Shown: one piece after another, positions 1 to 9,068 of the stretch | How the letters are laid out: every line of letters begins with the position of its first letter | Numbering within the stretch: the first letter of the stretch is position 1 | From: Salinimicrobium tongyeongense | GTDB lineage: Bacteria; Bacteroidota; Bacteroidia; Flavobacteriales; Flavobacteriaceae | Assembly: GCF_026109735.1 (NCBI RefSeq) | Contig: NZ_CP069620.1 | Coordinates: forward strand, 2,728,001-2,792,000 | Length of the DNA: 64,000 nucleotides | Direction of reading: 5' to 3' | Program-made: the position numbers and the translations under genes | Notes under the pieces: generated by a model | Seen by the model: the letters and a program-made list of their open reading frames with translations, nothing else | The model's database searches: none | Told to the model about the DNA's origin: nothing

Positions 1-2141
1 TTTGCGCTGTAGTCAACGCCATTATAATCGCCATCGGTGTCAAACTGGAAGAAGTTTACGCTACCGTTCAACCGCAGCCATCTGGTAGGATTGTACAGTA
101 ATCCGGCTTCGGCACCAATTCGTGTGGTGGTAGCCAAATTGATGGGGATGGTTCTTATCACCTGGGTGCTATCTGCAGCTGTAGAGATTTGCTCTACCCT
201 TTCAAAAGAATCGGTTTCGTATTGATAGTATACAGATGAGGTAAGGGTGAGTTTGTCCCATCTTTTTAAATACCCAAGGTCAAAGGCATCTGAATATGCA
301 GGTTCAAGATTTGGGTTACCCTGAAAAATATTTGTTCTACTGGCCCTGGAAGGGAAAGGGTTGATAAACCAGCCGCGTGGCCTGTTGATCCTTCTGTTGT
401 ACCCCAAAGTGATGTTTTCGCGATCTCCCAGTTCGTAGATGAGGTTCAGGGTAGGGAACAAGCCCAGGTAATTGTTGTCAAAATCTGTGTCTATAGGTAT
501 TGAAAACTCTTCTCTTAATTCTTCCTCGGTAAGTTCAGAATTAATTTTCCCTTTTAGTTGTGTGTTTTCTAATCGCAAGCCTAAAAGGAAAGAAAAATCA
601 CCAAACTTATTCCCGTATTGTGAATAAAGGGAGTTTACATTTTCGGTATAAGTGAACACGTTGGTAAGCGGACTCACCTCCAGGATTCCGCTGTTCCTGT
701 TTTCAAGCAAAAGCTGATAATCGGTCTCTTCTTCTTCAAAACTTCCGCGGTAACCTGCTTCAAACTGGGCATTCTCACCAATTGGCCTTACATAATCTGC
801 CTGTATCAAAAATTCATTCTGGGTTTCTTCAGTAAAGGTTTGTTCCAGCGGGTAGAAGGGATCTAGTTCAGAGGTATTTGAAATGATACTTTCATTGATG
901 TTTCCGGTTTGGGTTTCCATATCCCTCTCATATTGAATATCGGCCGTTAGTTCATGCCCGCTGTCGTCAAATTTATTGATGTAATTCAAGGCGAACTGGT
1001 AACTGTTGTCGTCTTCAACCTGGTTTTCTCTACGTACGGTGTTGAGTATTCCTTCCTCGAAATATTCGGTACTGCGGTTGGTGGTAATATCCTCATCTTC
1101 TCCATACCTGTAGAATCCTGTGGCGGTGATAGATGACATATCGGTGATGTAATATTCCATCCCAAGGCTGGTGTAGAAATTTCGGTTGAGGCGATCCATT
1201 CTTCGGTCTTCCACAAGCCTTTCGCTAGCAGGGTTTACAAGGTTCCCGTCTTCATCGGTGTACTCCAAATAACGAGTGTCTGAAAAGGCATTTCCTGGAG
1301 CGTCAAAATACCTGAACCCGGTGGTGTTAAAGATGTTGAATTTATCTTTTCTAAGGTTAAGGTTTGCTGAAAGCCCAAGCTGGTCGGGGTCTCCGGCTCT
1401 TGCAGAAACCGATCCGTTAAAGCCAAGGGTCTTTTCTTTTTTAAGGATAATGTTGAGGATCCCTGCTGTACCCTCGGCGTCATATCTTGCTGAAGGAGAG
1501 GTGATCACCTCCACGCGCTCAATGGCATCTGCCGGAAGCTGCGAAAGCACATCGGTATTCCCAAATCCTGCCATGGCCGAAGGTTTTCCGTTAATAAGGA
1601 TGCGCACATTTTCGTTCCCTCTAAGGCTTATTCCCCCTTCAATATCTACCGATACCGATGGCACGTTGTTAAGGGCATCGGCCACCGTTCCACCTGCAGT
1701 GGTAAGGTCTTTCCCAATATTGTAGATCTTCTTATCGAGCCTCACTTCTACCTGCGTGGTTTCGGCGGTTACCACCACTTCTTCAAGTTCGCCGGCTGCC
1801 ATTCCCAGCTTTACGGTTCCCATGCTCAGGTCTTTGTTCACCTGGCGGTTTTTGAAGGTTTTAGGTTCAAAAGAGATGAATTCTACAGTAATGTTATATG
1901 TTCCCTGGCGCACGTCTATGTTGAAGTTCCCCTGGGCATCTGTAATCCCTCCCGTAACATTTGAAGGCTCACTGGTGCTTTGAAAGGAAATAGTCGCGTA
2001 TTCCAGCGGAGTACCCTGCTCATCGGTTACTTTTCCCGAAACTTCATACTGGGGCAGCTGTGCAAATGCTGAAATGGAAAGAAGAAAAAAGAAAGAAAAA
2101 ATTAAGGCACTGGTTCGGTGCCGGGAGGTGCTCGTTATCAT
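1..2141 (-). CDS. TonB-dependent outer-membrane receptor (3' end outside window)
   Basis: About 713 residues are visible and the frame stays open to the window edge, so the C-terminal barrel strands are missing. The chosen start gives a signal peptide (about residues 1-27, ending SAFAQ), then a carboxypeptidase-regulatory-like beta-sandwich (about 28-115, containing GKVTDEQGTPLEYATI), a plug domain (about 120-225, with LRGNENVRILINGKPSAM), and a beta-barrel of the flavobacterial OMP_b-brl_3 type. Family knowledge: such proteins sit in the outer membrane and import a ligand using TonB energy. Substrate is unknown; no SusD partner is visible on this side. Adjacent genes do not form an operon with it inside the window. 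Confidence 0.88.
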   Translation of the reverse strand, partial: MITSTSRHRTSALIFSFFFLLSISAFAQLPQYEVSGKVTDEQGTPLEYATISFQSTSEPSNVTGGITDAQGNFNIDVRQGTYNITVEFISFEPKTFKNRQVNKDLSMGTVKLGMAAGELEEVVVTAETTQVEVRLDKKIYNIGKDLTTAGGTVADALNNVPSVSVDIEGGISLRGNENVRILINGKPSAMAGFGNTDVLSQLPADAIERVEVITSPSARYDAEGTAGILNIILKKEKTLGFNGSVSARAGDPDQLGLSANLNLRKDKFNIFNTTGFRYFDAPGNAFSDTRYLEYTDEDGNLVNPASERLVEDRRMDRLNRNFYTSLGMEYYITDMSSITATGFYRYGEDEDITTNRSTEYFEEGILNTVRRENQVEDDNSYQFALNYINKFDDSGHELTADIQYERDMETQTGNINESIISNTSELDPFYPLEQTFTEETQNEFLIQADYVRPIGENAQFEAGYRGSFEEEETDYQLLLENRNSGILEVSPLTNVFTYTENVNSLYSQYGNKFGDFSFLLGLRLENTQLKGKINSELTEEELREEFSIPIDTDFDNNYLGLFPTLNLIYELGDRENITLGYNRRINRPRGWFINPFPSRASRTNIFQGNPNLEPAYSDAFDLGYLKRWDKLTLTSSVYYQYETDSFERVEQISTAADSTQVIRTIPINLATTTRIGAEAGLLYNPTRWLRLNGSVNFFQFDTDGDYNGVDYSA

Positions 2142-2344
2142 ACTTGGTTTTTTTTCTTGGACAGATAAAAACCGGAATGGTTTAATTTTTTCCTGAAAAA
2201 AGCTGATTTTAGTTTTAAATCATTGATTATTAACGATAAATTGACTATAAGAAAATTGGAATTCAGCATATTTCAGGCCGCCCGAAGCCTGCGTCTTTCA
2301 GAAATTACTGTAAAATTTACGCATTGCTATTTGGGCAGGACCAA

Positions 2345-2372
2345 AAATAAAAACCGGGAAGCGCGTCCCGGT
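2345..2372 (-). terminator. Rho-independent terminator of arsC-like gene
   Basis: Seen on the minus strand: a 7-bp stem ACCGGGA/TCCCGGT with a 6-nt loop followed by a T-rich tract (TTTTATTTTT). It lies about 30 bp after the arsC-like stop codon. Confidence 0.8.
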
Positions 2373-2377
2373 ATGTG

Positions 2378-2396
2378 TCAAAAATGCCATTTTTGA
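2378..2396. repeat. Dispersed palindrome copy, 17/17 match
   Basis: Contains CAAAAATGCCATTTTTG exactly, flanked by T and A so the palindrome extends to 19 bp. It lies between the arsC-like stop codon (2403) and the terminator hairpin. One of 13 strong copies in the window. Confidence 0.8.
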
Positions 2397-2402
2397 TGCT
2401 CC

Positions 2403-2747
2403 TTATTTTATGATCTCCTCGATATTGGAAACCGGTCTGCCTACAACGGCATGGTGTTCTGTCTCCACAATGGGGCGCTGAATGAGCTTCGGGTTTTCGG
2501 CCATTACCCTAACCAGTTCGTCATCGCTTAGGTCGCGGTCGCGGTAATTCTCTTTCCAGATCTTTTCTTCGGTGCGCACCAGTTCAATAGGCGCCATATT
2601 CAGTTTCTTCAGAAGATCGGCAATTTCTTTTTCGCTCAGTGTATCCTTTAAATATTCCCGCACTTCAAAATCTTTGCCCGATTCTTCCAGAACCTGTAAG
2701 CCTTCGCGAGATTTTTTGCAGCGGGTATTGTGGTAGATCTTTATCAT
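2403..2747 (-). CDS. ArsC/Spx-family thioredoxin-fold protein (arsenate reductase-like)
   Basis: 114 aa, the usual length for glutaredoxin-dependent ArsC/YffB proteins. The N-terminal motif IYHNTRCKKSR places a single redox cysteine at residue 10, and LIQRPIVE near residue 90 supplies the conserved arginine of the family. Family knowledge: true ArsC reduces arsenate with glutaredoxin, but many chromosomal homologues have no shown arsenate role. No arsenic-resistance neighbours (arsB, acr3, arsR) are present, so the arsenate name is weak here. It is probably transcribed alone, downstream of prfB. Confidence 0.8.
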   Translation of the reverse strand: MIKIYHNTRCKKSREGLQVLEESGKDFEVREYLKDTLSEKEIADLLKKLNMAPIELVRTEEKIWKENYRDRDLSDDELVRVMAENPKLIQRPIVETEHHAVVGRPVSNIEEIIK

Positions 2748-2835
2748 GTTTTTTCAATTAACAATAAACAATTAGGAATATCAAATTCCCTAATTACTAA
2801 TGATTAATATAAAATATTCAATAGGCAATAAAAAA

Positions 2836-3934
2836 TTACTCTTCCGTTTTCTGTCCCATCATCATGAGAAAAGCCTTTAGGAACTGGTCAATGTCGCCGT
2901 CCATCACCGAATCTACATTTCCGGTTTCTTCGCCGGTGCGAACGTCTTTTACAAGTTTGTAAGGGTGCATCACGTAATTCCTGATTTGCGATCCCCATTC
3001 AATTTTCATTTTGGAATCTTCAATCTCCCTGCGCTGCGCCTGTTGCTTCTGAAGTTCAATTTCATAGAGCTGACTCTTCAGTAACTGCATGGCTTTGGTT
3101 TTATTGTCAAGCTGGGATCGGGTCTCGGAATTCTCTATTACAATGCCCGAAGGTGCGTGCCTAAGCCTCACGGCAGTTTCCACCTTGTTCACGTTTTGAC
3201 CTCCCGCACCCGATGATCTCATGGTTTCCCACGAAATATCAGCCGGGTTGATCTCAATCTCAATGGTTTCATCGGCAAGAGGATAAACATAAACGCTGGC
3301 AAATGAAGTGTGCCTTTTGGCGTTACTGTCAAAAGGGGAGATCCTCACCAGGCGGTGAACCCCATTTTCGCCTTTGAGCCAGCCAAAAGCAAACTCACCT
3401 TCAATTTCAATGGTCACCGTTTTCACTCCTGCAACCTCGCCGGCCTGGTAGTTGAGTTCCCGTACAGAGTAGCCCCTGTCTTCGGCCCAGCGCAAATACA
3501 TGCGCATCAGCATTTCGGCCCAGTCGCAACTTTCGGTACCGCCGGCGCCGGCAGTGACCTGCAGTACTGCACTAAGGTTATCGCCTTCTTCAGAAAGCAT
3601 ATTCTTGAACTCCAGGTCTTCTATAAGATTTCGGGACTTCTCATGTCTTTCCTCGACATCTTCGGCCGTGGCTTCCCCTTCTTTGTAGAATTCGTAGATC
3701 ACTTCGAGATCGTCAACAAGAGTGACAGCCTCTTCGTAATCGTCTACCCATTTCTTTTCAGAATTGAGTTCTTTCAGAAGAAGTTCAGCCTTCTTTGGGT
3801 CATTCCAGAAATCGGGAGCCAGGGTTTTTTCCTGGAGGTTTGAAATTTCTATTTTCTTGGCATCAACGTCAAAGATACCTCCTTAACGCAACCAGGCGAT
3901 CTTTAAGATCTTTAATTGTATCTGTTGTAAGCAT
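2836..3934 (-). CDS. prfB: Peptide chain release factor 2, with programmed +1 frameshift
   Basis: Two frames together give a 365-aa RF2. The first 21 codons (from ATG at 3934) end in an in-frame TGA at 3871-3869; reading continues in the +1 frame to 2836. The second frame carries the stop-codon recognition tripeptide SPF (about residues 199-201) and the peptidyl-hydrolysis motif GGQ (about 244-246). Family knowledge: RF2 releases peptides at UGA and UAA, and its level is autoregulated because frameshifting is efficient only when RF2 is scarce. The slippery site is annotated separately. Length matches the family when the frameshift is applied. Confidence 0.97.
3869..3883 (-). promoter_or_regulatory. 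RF2 programmed frameshift site
   Basis: On the minus strand the order is AGGAGG (3883-3878), then TAT, CTT (3874-3872), TGA (3871-3869) and C. This is the classic RF2 layout: an internal Shine-Dalgarno-like sequence a few bases upstream of CTT-TGA-C. It is notable in a phylum that otherwise makes little use of Shine-Dalgarno pairing. Confidence 0.95.
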
Positions 3935-4010
3935 ACTTGAATTTTGAACAAAAATAGAATTAATGAGGGTTCCGGGAAACTATTTTACCAATATTTTATA
4001 GTTTTATGCA

Positions 4011-4035
4011 CCTTCAAAAATGTCATTTTTTAAGG
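4011..4035. repeat. Dispersed palindrome copy in divergent promoter region, 16/17
   Basis: CAAAAATGTCATTTTTT at 4015-4031, inside a longer inverted repeat with CCTT and AAGG arms (4011-4035). It sits between the start of prfB (3934, minus) and the start of the threonine aldolase gene (4068, plus), so here it cannot be a terminator for either. Confidence 0.7.
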
Positions 4036-4067
4036 ATCATTTCTGAAGGTCTAATGTTTAATATTTT

Positions 4068-5099
4068 ATGATGAAAGAAATAGATCTTAGAAGTGATACG
4101 GTTACCAGGCCTACTGAAGGAATGATGCAGGCTATTATGAATGCCGAAGTGGGAGATGATGTTTATAAGGAAGACCCTTCAGTAAATAAGCTGGAGAGGA
4201 AACTGGCCGATATGTTTGGTATGGATGAAGCCCTGTTCTTTCCTACCGGAAGTATGGCCAACCAGGCTGCCATAAAACTGCACACCCAACCGGCCGAGCA
4301 ATTGATTTGTGACAAGTGGGCTCACGTGTATAATTATGAAGGCGGCGGGGTTTCTTTTAACAGTGGTGTTTCCTGTAAATTGATTGACGGCGAGCGTGGG
4401 ATGATCACTGCAGCCCAGGTAGCCGAAAATATCAATCTGCCCGACTTTTATCACAGTCCGCTTACCACACTTGTTTGCCTGGAGAATACCACGAATAAAG
4501 GTGGCGGGGCCTGTTATGACTTTGAAGAGATCAAAAAAATAAGGAAGGTGTGCGATGAACACAATCTTGGCCTGCACCTTGACGGCGCCCGGCTCTTCAA
4601 CGCCCTGGTAGCTAAAAATGAAGACCCTAAGGAGTACGGGAAGATTTTTGATACCATTTCGGTTTGTCTTTCTAAAGGTTTGGGGACGCCAATGGGCACT
4701 GTGCTTATAGGAAAGAAAGAGCTTATGAAAAATGCCATGCGCGTGAGAAAGGTACTGGGTGGCGGCATGCGGCAGGTAGGTTTTATGGCCGCCGCAGGGA
4801 TTTACGCCCTCGATAATCAGGTGGAGCGTCTTGCCGAAGACCATAAAAGGGCTTCAGAAATTGGGAAAACCCTGAAAGCCCAGACTTATATTGGTGAAGT
4901 AGAGCCCGTAGAAACCAATATTGTGATCTTTTATCTCAAAAATGCTTCAGATGAAGCAGCTTTTATGAAATCCCTTCAGCAGGAGCATATCAGGATAAGC
5001 AATATGGGGCAGGGCAAGCTAAGGATAGTAACTCACCACGATTATTCCGAAGAAAAGCACCAGAGATTTTTGAAAGTGCTGGATAAGATAAAGCTGTAA
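4068..5099 (+). CDS. ltaE: Low-specificity L-threonine aldolase
   Basis: 343 aa, fold-type I PLP enzyme of the beta-eliminating lyase/threonine aldolase family. The N-terminus DLRSDTVTRPTEGM is diagnostic, HLDGARL (Asp172) contacts the pyridine nitrogen, and Lys203 in SVCLSKGLG is the Schiff-base lysine. Family knowledge: it cleaves threonine and allo-threonine to glycine and acetaldehyde in the cytoplasm. ATG at 4068 and ATG at 4071 are both possible starts. It stands alone and is followed directly by a strong terminator. Confidence 0.93.
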   Translation: MMKEIDLRSDTVTRPTEGMMQAIMNAEVGDDVYKEDPSVNKLERKLADMFGMDEALFFPTGSMANQAAIKLHTQPAEQLICDKWAHVYNYEGGGVSFNSGVSCKLIDGERGMITAAQVAENINLPDFYHSPLTTLVCLENTTNKGGGACYDFEEIKKIRKVCDEHNLGLHLDGARLFNALVAKNEDPKEYGKIFDTISVCLSKGLGTPMGTVLIGKKELMKNAMRVRKVLGGGMRQVGFMAAAGIYALDNQVERLAEDHKRASEIGKTLKAQTYIGEVEPVETNIVIFYLKNASDEAAFMKSLQQEHIRISNMGQGKLRIVTHHDYSEEKHQRFLKVLDKIKL

Positions 5100-5100
5100 A

Positions 5101-5140
5101 AAAATACCCGTCAAAAATGACATTTTTGACGGGTATTTTT
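5101..5140. terminator. Bidirectional terminator built on the dispersed palindrome
   Basis: A perfect 19-bp stem (5101-5119 with 5121-5139), one-base loop, ending in a run of eight T on the plus strand and starting with A on the other side. The core 5112-5128 is CAAAAATGACATTTTTG, a 17/17 copy of the dispersed palindrome. It lies just after the ltaE stop and upstream of the convergent ybaB gene end. Confidence 0.85.
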
Positions 5141-5233
5141 TTTAGTCGTTAGACTGTAGCGGAGACGGTAGAATTAAAGTTTATCTTAAATCTAAAATCT
5201 CCCGTCTACTATCTCAAATCTAAAAATTCATAT

Positions 5234-5563
5234 CTATTTGCCCAGCATATCGTTCATTCCGGGGATATCGGGCATTCCTTCTTTGGCAACAGCGGCAAGT
5301 TCGGCTTCATTGACTTCGGTTGCACGGGCAACAGCTTTGTTAATGGTAAGCACCAGGTAATCTTCAAGCTGCTCTTTGTCTTCGAGAAGTTCGTCGGCAA
5401 TTTCAATGTTTTTGATCTCGCGGCTCGCTGTAATGGTGACTTTTAAAAGTCCGTCGGCCGATTGTTCATCCAGCAACACGCTCTTAAGCCTTTCTTTGGT
5501 TTCTTCAACTTTTTTCTGGGTCTCTTTGATTTTGTTCATCATGCCCATCATATCTCCAAACAT
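5234..5563 (-). CDS. YbaB/EbfC family nucleoid-associated protein
   Basis: 109 aa, typical length. The N-terminal amphipathic helix ([18 protein letters not shown]), a central beta region ([13 protein letters not shown]) and a second long helix ([19 protein letters not shown]) match the tweezer-like YbaB dimer. Family knowledge: it binds DNA with little sequence specificity and affects nucleoid structure. Usually linked to dnaX-recR in other phyla; here it stands alone, convergent with ltaE and divergent from the S9 peptidase. Confidence 0.9.
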   Translation of the reverse strand: MFGDMMGMMNKIKETQKKVEETKERLKSVLLDEQSADGLLKVTITASREIKNIEIADELLEDKEQLEDYLVLTINKAVARATEVNEAELAAVAKEGMPDIPGMNDMLGK

Positions 5564-5654
5564 AATTTCTTTTTTTCTGTTAATACAAAATTACCTAAAA
5601 AGTCTAATAAGAGAACTAATAGACACAGTTTTAAGTTTTCTTTATTAGAAAGCT

Positions 5655-5662
5655 TAACTTTG
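5655..5662 (+). promoter_or_regulatory. Bacteroidota -7 element for S9 peptidase
   Basis: TAACTTTG matches TAnnTTTG and lies 26 bp upstream of the ATG at 5688. No clear TTG at -33. Confidence 0.5.
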
Positions 5663-5687
5663 CAGCCGGTAAAATTAAAATGGAAAG

Positions 5688-7757
5688 ATGAAAGTGGCTG
5701 CTCAAGAAATTAAGGCTCCGCGGGCGAAGAAGCTGCCCGTAAAACTTGAAAAACACGGAGATGTTCGTATAGATGATTACTTCTGGCTGCGAGAGCGCGA
5801 AAACCCTGAAGTGCTTGATTACCTCACGCGTGAAAATGATTATAATGAACGGATGACGGCTCATACCAAACAGCTGCAGGAAGATCTTTTTCAGGAGGTG
5901 AAAAAAAGAATTAAGGAAGATGATTCTTCTGTGCCTTATAAGCTGAATGGTTACTGGTATATTACCCGCTTTGAAAAAGGTAAGGATTATCCTATTTACT
6001 CCCGGAAAAAGGAAACCCTCGATGCGCCCGAAGAAATCCTTTTTGACGTAAATGAGATGGCCAAAGGGCACGATTATTACAGGCTGAGCGGATTGAGCGT
6101 GAGCCCCAACAACAAGCTCATCTCTTATGCTGTAGATACCGTAAGCCGAAGAAAATACACTCTTTACGTCAAAAACCTGGAGACGGGAGAGGTATACCCC
6201 GAAAAGATCAAGAACACCACCGGCGGCGCTACCTGGGCAAACGATAACCGAACGCTCTTTTACGCCCGTAAAGACGAGGAGACGCTGCGCAGCAATAAGA
6301 TATTCAAGCACAGGCTGGGAACAAAAGCCAAAGATGACGAGCTGGTTTTCTTTGAAGAAGATGAAACATTTCACACTTACGTTTATAAGTCTAAATCTCA
6401 GCGGTACATTATTATAGGGTCTGACAGTACCCTTACTTCAGAATACAGATTTATTGCCGCCGATGATCCCGATGGTGAAATTCATATTGTGCAGCCCAGG
6501 ATTAGGGGCGTGGAATATGGAATAGCCCATTACCGCGATTGCTTTTATATACTTACCAATAAAGACGGGGCCATTAATTTTAAGCTCATGAAAGCCCCCG
6601 TGCACAAGCCTGGAATGGAAAATTGGGAAGAAGTAATCCCGCACCGTGAGCATGTATTGCTTGAAGATATAGACCTGTTCAGAGACTATTTAGTGGTGAG
6701 CGAAAGGAGCGAAGGGCTCAACAAGATCCACATTCGCCGATGGGATGGAACAGATTCCTACTTCCTTCCTTTTGACAATGAGACCTACACCGCTTTTACA
6801 GGTACCAACCCCGATTTTGACACTGAAATTTTGAGGTACACATACAATTCCCTCACCACACCTACCCAGGTAGTAGATTTTAATATGCGCACCCGGGAAA
6901 AGGACGTAAAGAAGGAACTTGAAGTGCTGGGAGGGAAATTTCAGAAAGAGAATTATGTTTCCGACAGGATTTGGGCCACCGCCCAGGACGGTACTAAGAT
7001 CCCGATGACGCTGGTACACCGGAAGGAGTTAAAGAGAGACGGGAAAAATCCGGTGCTGCAGTATGCTTATGGTTCCTACGGTTCTACTATTGACCCTTAC
7101 TTTTCAAATGTGCGCCTTAGCCTGTTAGACAGGGGTTTCATCTTTGTGATATCGCATGTTAGGGGAGGCGAGTATCTGGGGAGGCAGTGGTATGAAGATG
7201 GAAAGCTGCTCAAAAAGAAAAATACTTTTACCGATTTTATTGACTGTACCAGGCACCTTATTGAGGAGAACTACACTTCGGCAGAACATATGTACGCCAG
7301 CGGAGGTTCGGCAGGAGGTTTGCTGATGGGAGCAATAGCCAACATGGCTCCGCAGCTTTATAAAGGAATAATAGCCTCGGTACCTTTTGTAGATGTTGTG
7401 ACCACAATGCTCGATGAGACCATTCCTCTTACTACCGGAGAATATGACGAATGGGGCAACCCTAATGAGGCCGACTACTATTTTTATATGAAATCTTATT
7501 CGCCTTACGACAATGTTAGGCCGCAAGATTACCCGAATATGCTGGTCACCACCGGCCTGCACGATTCACAAGTGCAGTATTGGGAACCGGCAAAGTGGGT
7601 GGCGAAATTGAGGGAATTAAAAACCGACTCCAATAAGCTGCTTTTTCACACCAACATGGAAGCCGGGCATGGAGGAGCATCAGGCCGATTTGAAGCCCTG
7701 TGGGAAGTCGCTGAAGAATACGCTTTTCTTCTGGATTTAGAGGGAATCGACCAATAA
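5688..7757 (+). CDS. S9A serine oligopeptidase (oligopeptidase B-like)
   Basis: 689 aa: N-terminal beta-propeller (about 60-410) followed by an alpha/beta-hydrolase domain. The catalytic triad is visible: Ser541 in GGSAGG, Asp626 in GLHDSQV, His661 in EAGHGG. Family knowledge: S9A enzymes cleave short peptides that fit the propeller tunnel; oligopeptidase B prefers Arg/Lys. The sequence lacks an obvious signal peptide, so a cytoplasmic site is likely. ATG at 5680 is out of frame, so 5688 is used. It has its own promoter and stands between ybaB and the cysteine-synthase-like gene. Confidence 0.9.
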   Translation: MKVAAQEIKAPRAKKLPVKLEKHGDVRIDDYFWLRERENPEVLDYLTRENDYNERMTAHTKQLQEDLFQEVKKRIKEDDSSVPYKLNGYWYITRFEKGKDYPIYSRKKETLDAPEEILFDVNEMAKGHDYYRLSGLSVSPNNKLISYAVDTVSRRKYTLYVKNLETGEVYPEKIKNTTGGATWANDNRTLFYARKDEETLRSNKIFKHRLGTKAKDDELVFFEEDETFHTYVYKSKSQRYIIIGSDSTLTSEYRFIAADDPDGEIHIVQPRIRGVEYGIAHYRDCFYILTNKDGAINFKLMKAPVHKPGMENWEEVIPHREHVLLEDIDLFRDYLVVSERSEGLNKIHIRRWDGTDSYFLPFDNETYTAFTGTNPDFDTEILRYTYNSLTTPTQVVDFNMRTREKDVKKELEVLGGKFQKENYVSDRIWATAQDGTKIPMTLVHRKELKRDGKNPVLQYAYGSYGSTIDPYFSNVRLSLLDRGFIFVISHVRGGEYLGRQWYEDGKLLKKKNTFTDFIDCTRHLIEENYTSAEHMYASGGSAGGLLMGAIANMAPQLYKGIIASVPFVDVVTTMLDETIPLTTGEYDEWGNPNEADYYFYMKSYSPYDNVRPQDYPNMLVTTGLHDSQVQYWEPAKWVAKLRELKTDSNKLLFHTNMEAGHGGASGRFEALWEVAEEYAFLLDLEGIDQ

Positions 7758-7772
7758 TTAAAATATTTGACT

Positions 7773-7780
7773 TAAATTTG
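7773..7780 (+). promoter_or_regulatory. Bacteroidota -7 element for cysteine-synthase-like gene
   Basis: TAAATTTG matches TAnnTTTG, but it is 65 bp from the ATG, implying a leader of about 55-60 nt. No TTG at the expected -33 spacing. Confidence 0.45.
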
Positions 7781-7844
7781 CGACGTTTGTGATCGTTTTT
7801 GGGATGCAATTTCTAAACACGATTATTGTAAATAACTTCAATTT

Positions 7845-8885
7845 ATGAGAGAAGATTTACAGGTTTTCGATAATGTATTACAATTAGTAGGTAATACCCC
7901 TCTTATTCACTTAAATCGCGTTACCCAGGAACTTAAAGGTGACTTTTTTGCAAAAGTAGAAGCCTTTAATCCGGGCCACTCCACCAAGGACAGGATAGCA
8001 CTCCACATTATAGAAGAAGCCGAAAAAAAAGGAATCCTAAAACCGGGAGATACTATTATTGAGACTACTTCAGGAAATACCGGCTTTAGTATTGCCATGG
8101 TTAGTGTGATTAAAGGCTATGAATGCATCCTGGCGGTGAGTTCCAAATCTTCCAAAGATAAGATAGATATGCTGCGCTCAATGGGGGCCAAGGTATATGT
8201 TTGCCCCGCGAACGTAACTGCCGATGACCCCAGGTCTTATTACCAAGTAGCTAAGAGAATGCACGATGAGATAAAAGGTTCGGTCTATATCAACCAGTAT
8301 TTCAACGAACTCAACATTGAAGCTCACTACCTTACCACCGGCCCTGAGATCTGGAAACAAACCGAAGGCAAGATCACCCATCTTGTGGCCTGCAGTGGCA
8401 CCGGCGGAACAATTTCCGGGACTGCCAGGTTCCTTAAAGAAAAGAACCCGAACATCAGGATTTTGGGGATCGATGCTTATGGCTCGGTGCTTAAGAAATA
8501 TCACGAGACCAAAGAATTTGACACCGCAGAAATCTATCCGTACCGCATTGAAGGATTGGGTAAGAACCTTATCCCTACAGCTACAGATTTTGAAAGTATA
8601 GATAAATTCGTAAAAGTGAGCGATGAAGACAGTGCCCACACGGCCCGCGAACTCGCCCGCACCGAAGGTCTTTTTGTGGGGTACACCAGTGGGGCAGCCT
8701 TACAGGGAACCCGCCAGCTTGCCGAAGAAGGAGAATTTAACGAAGACAGTAAAGTGGTGATCATTTTCCCCGATCACGGTTCGCGTTATATGAGCAAGGT
8801 CTACAGCGATGACTGGATGAACGAACAGGGCTTCTTTGACAGCAAAAATGAAAAAGCTGAAAATCAAATCGAATTCATAAAATAA
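7845..8885 (+). CDS. PLP-dependent cysteine synthase-family enzyme (possible cysteate synthase)
   Basis: 346 aa, fold-type II PLP enzyme. The Schiff-base lysine is Lys48 in [10 protein letters not shown], the substrate loop is TTSGNTG (74-80), and the phosphate-binding loop is SGTGGT (184-189). The lysine motif differs from the usual cysteine synthase NPxxSxKDR by GHST. Family knowledge: members make cysteine, cystathionine or, in some lineages, cysteate. The next gene downstream, on the same strand, is an alpha-oxoamine synthase that could use serine or cysteate, so a role in lipid head-group supply is possible but inferred. No C-terminal CBS domains, so it is not a full cystathionine beta-synthase. 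Confidence 0.8.
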   Translation: MREDLQVFDNVLQLVGNTPLIHLNRVTQELKGDFFAKVEAFNPGHSTKDRIALHIIEEAEKKGILKPGDTIIETTSGNTGFSIAMVSVIKGYECILAVSSKSSKDKIDMLRSMGAKVYVCPANVTADDPRSYYQVAKRMHDEIKGSVYINQYFNELNIEAHYLTTGPEIWKQTEGKITHLVACSGTGGTISGTARFLKEKNPNIRILGIDAYGSVLKKYHETKEFDTAEIYPYRIEGLGKNLIPTATDFESIDKFVKVSDEDSAHTARELARTEGLFVGYTSGAALQGTRQLAEEGEFNEDSKVVIIFPDHGSRYMSKVYSDDWMNEQGFFDSKNEKAENQIEFIK

Positions 8886-9039
8886 GTACAGTTCAAAGCA
8901 GTTCTGTATTATAAACAAATTCTCTCTTATTTTTAAATAATGGCAGAAGCAGCAGGTGCTGCCGAAGAATTAGCGTTGTAACGTGCATGTTTTTCAGTGC
9001 ATTTGACCAACTCAAATTCTGAAGTTGCTATTTATTTGT

Positions 9040-9047
9040 TACTTTTG
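9040..9047 (+). promoter_or_regulatory. Bacteroidota -7 element for alpha-oxoamine synthase
   Basis: TACTTTTG matches TAnnTTTG, 21 bp upstream of the ATG at 9069. This suggests that the synthase has its own promoter as well as possible read-through from the gene before it (183-bp gap). Confidence 0.55.
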
Positions 9048-9068
9048 CAGAAGTGAAAAATACACAAA

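Noticed and set aside
2760-2812. Inverted repeat between prfB and the arsC-like gene as a terminator
   Set aside because: The AATTAGG...CCTAATT stem is AT-rich, bulged and embedded in low-complexity sequence; it lacks a T run in the needed orientation.
4179-4844. 221-aa open frame antisense to threonine aldolase
   Set aside because: It lies wholly inside a gene with full family motifs and has no recognisable domain; it is a shadow frame. Other long antisense frames, such as those inside mutL, the S9 peptidase and the amidohydrolases, were rejected for the same reason.
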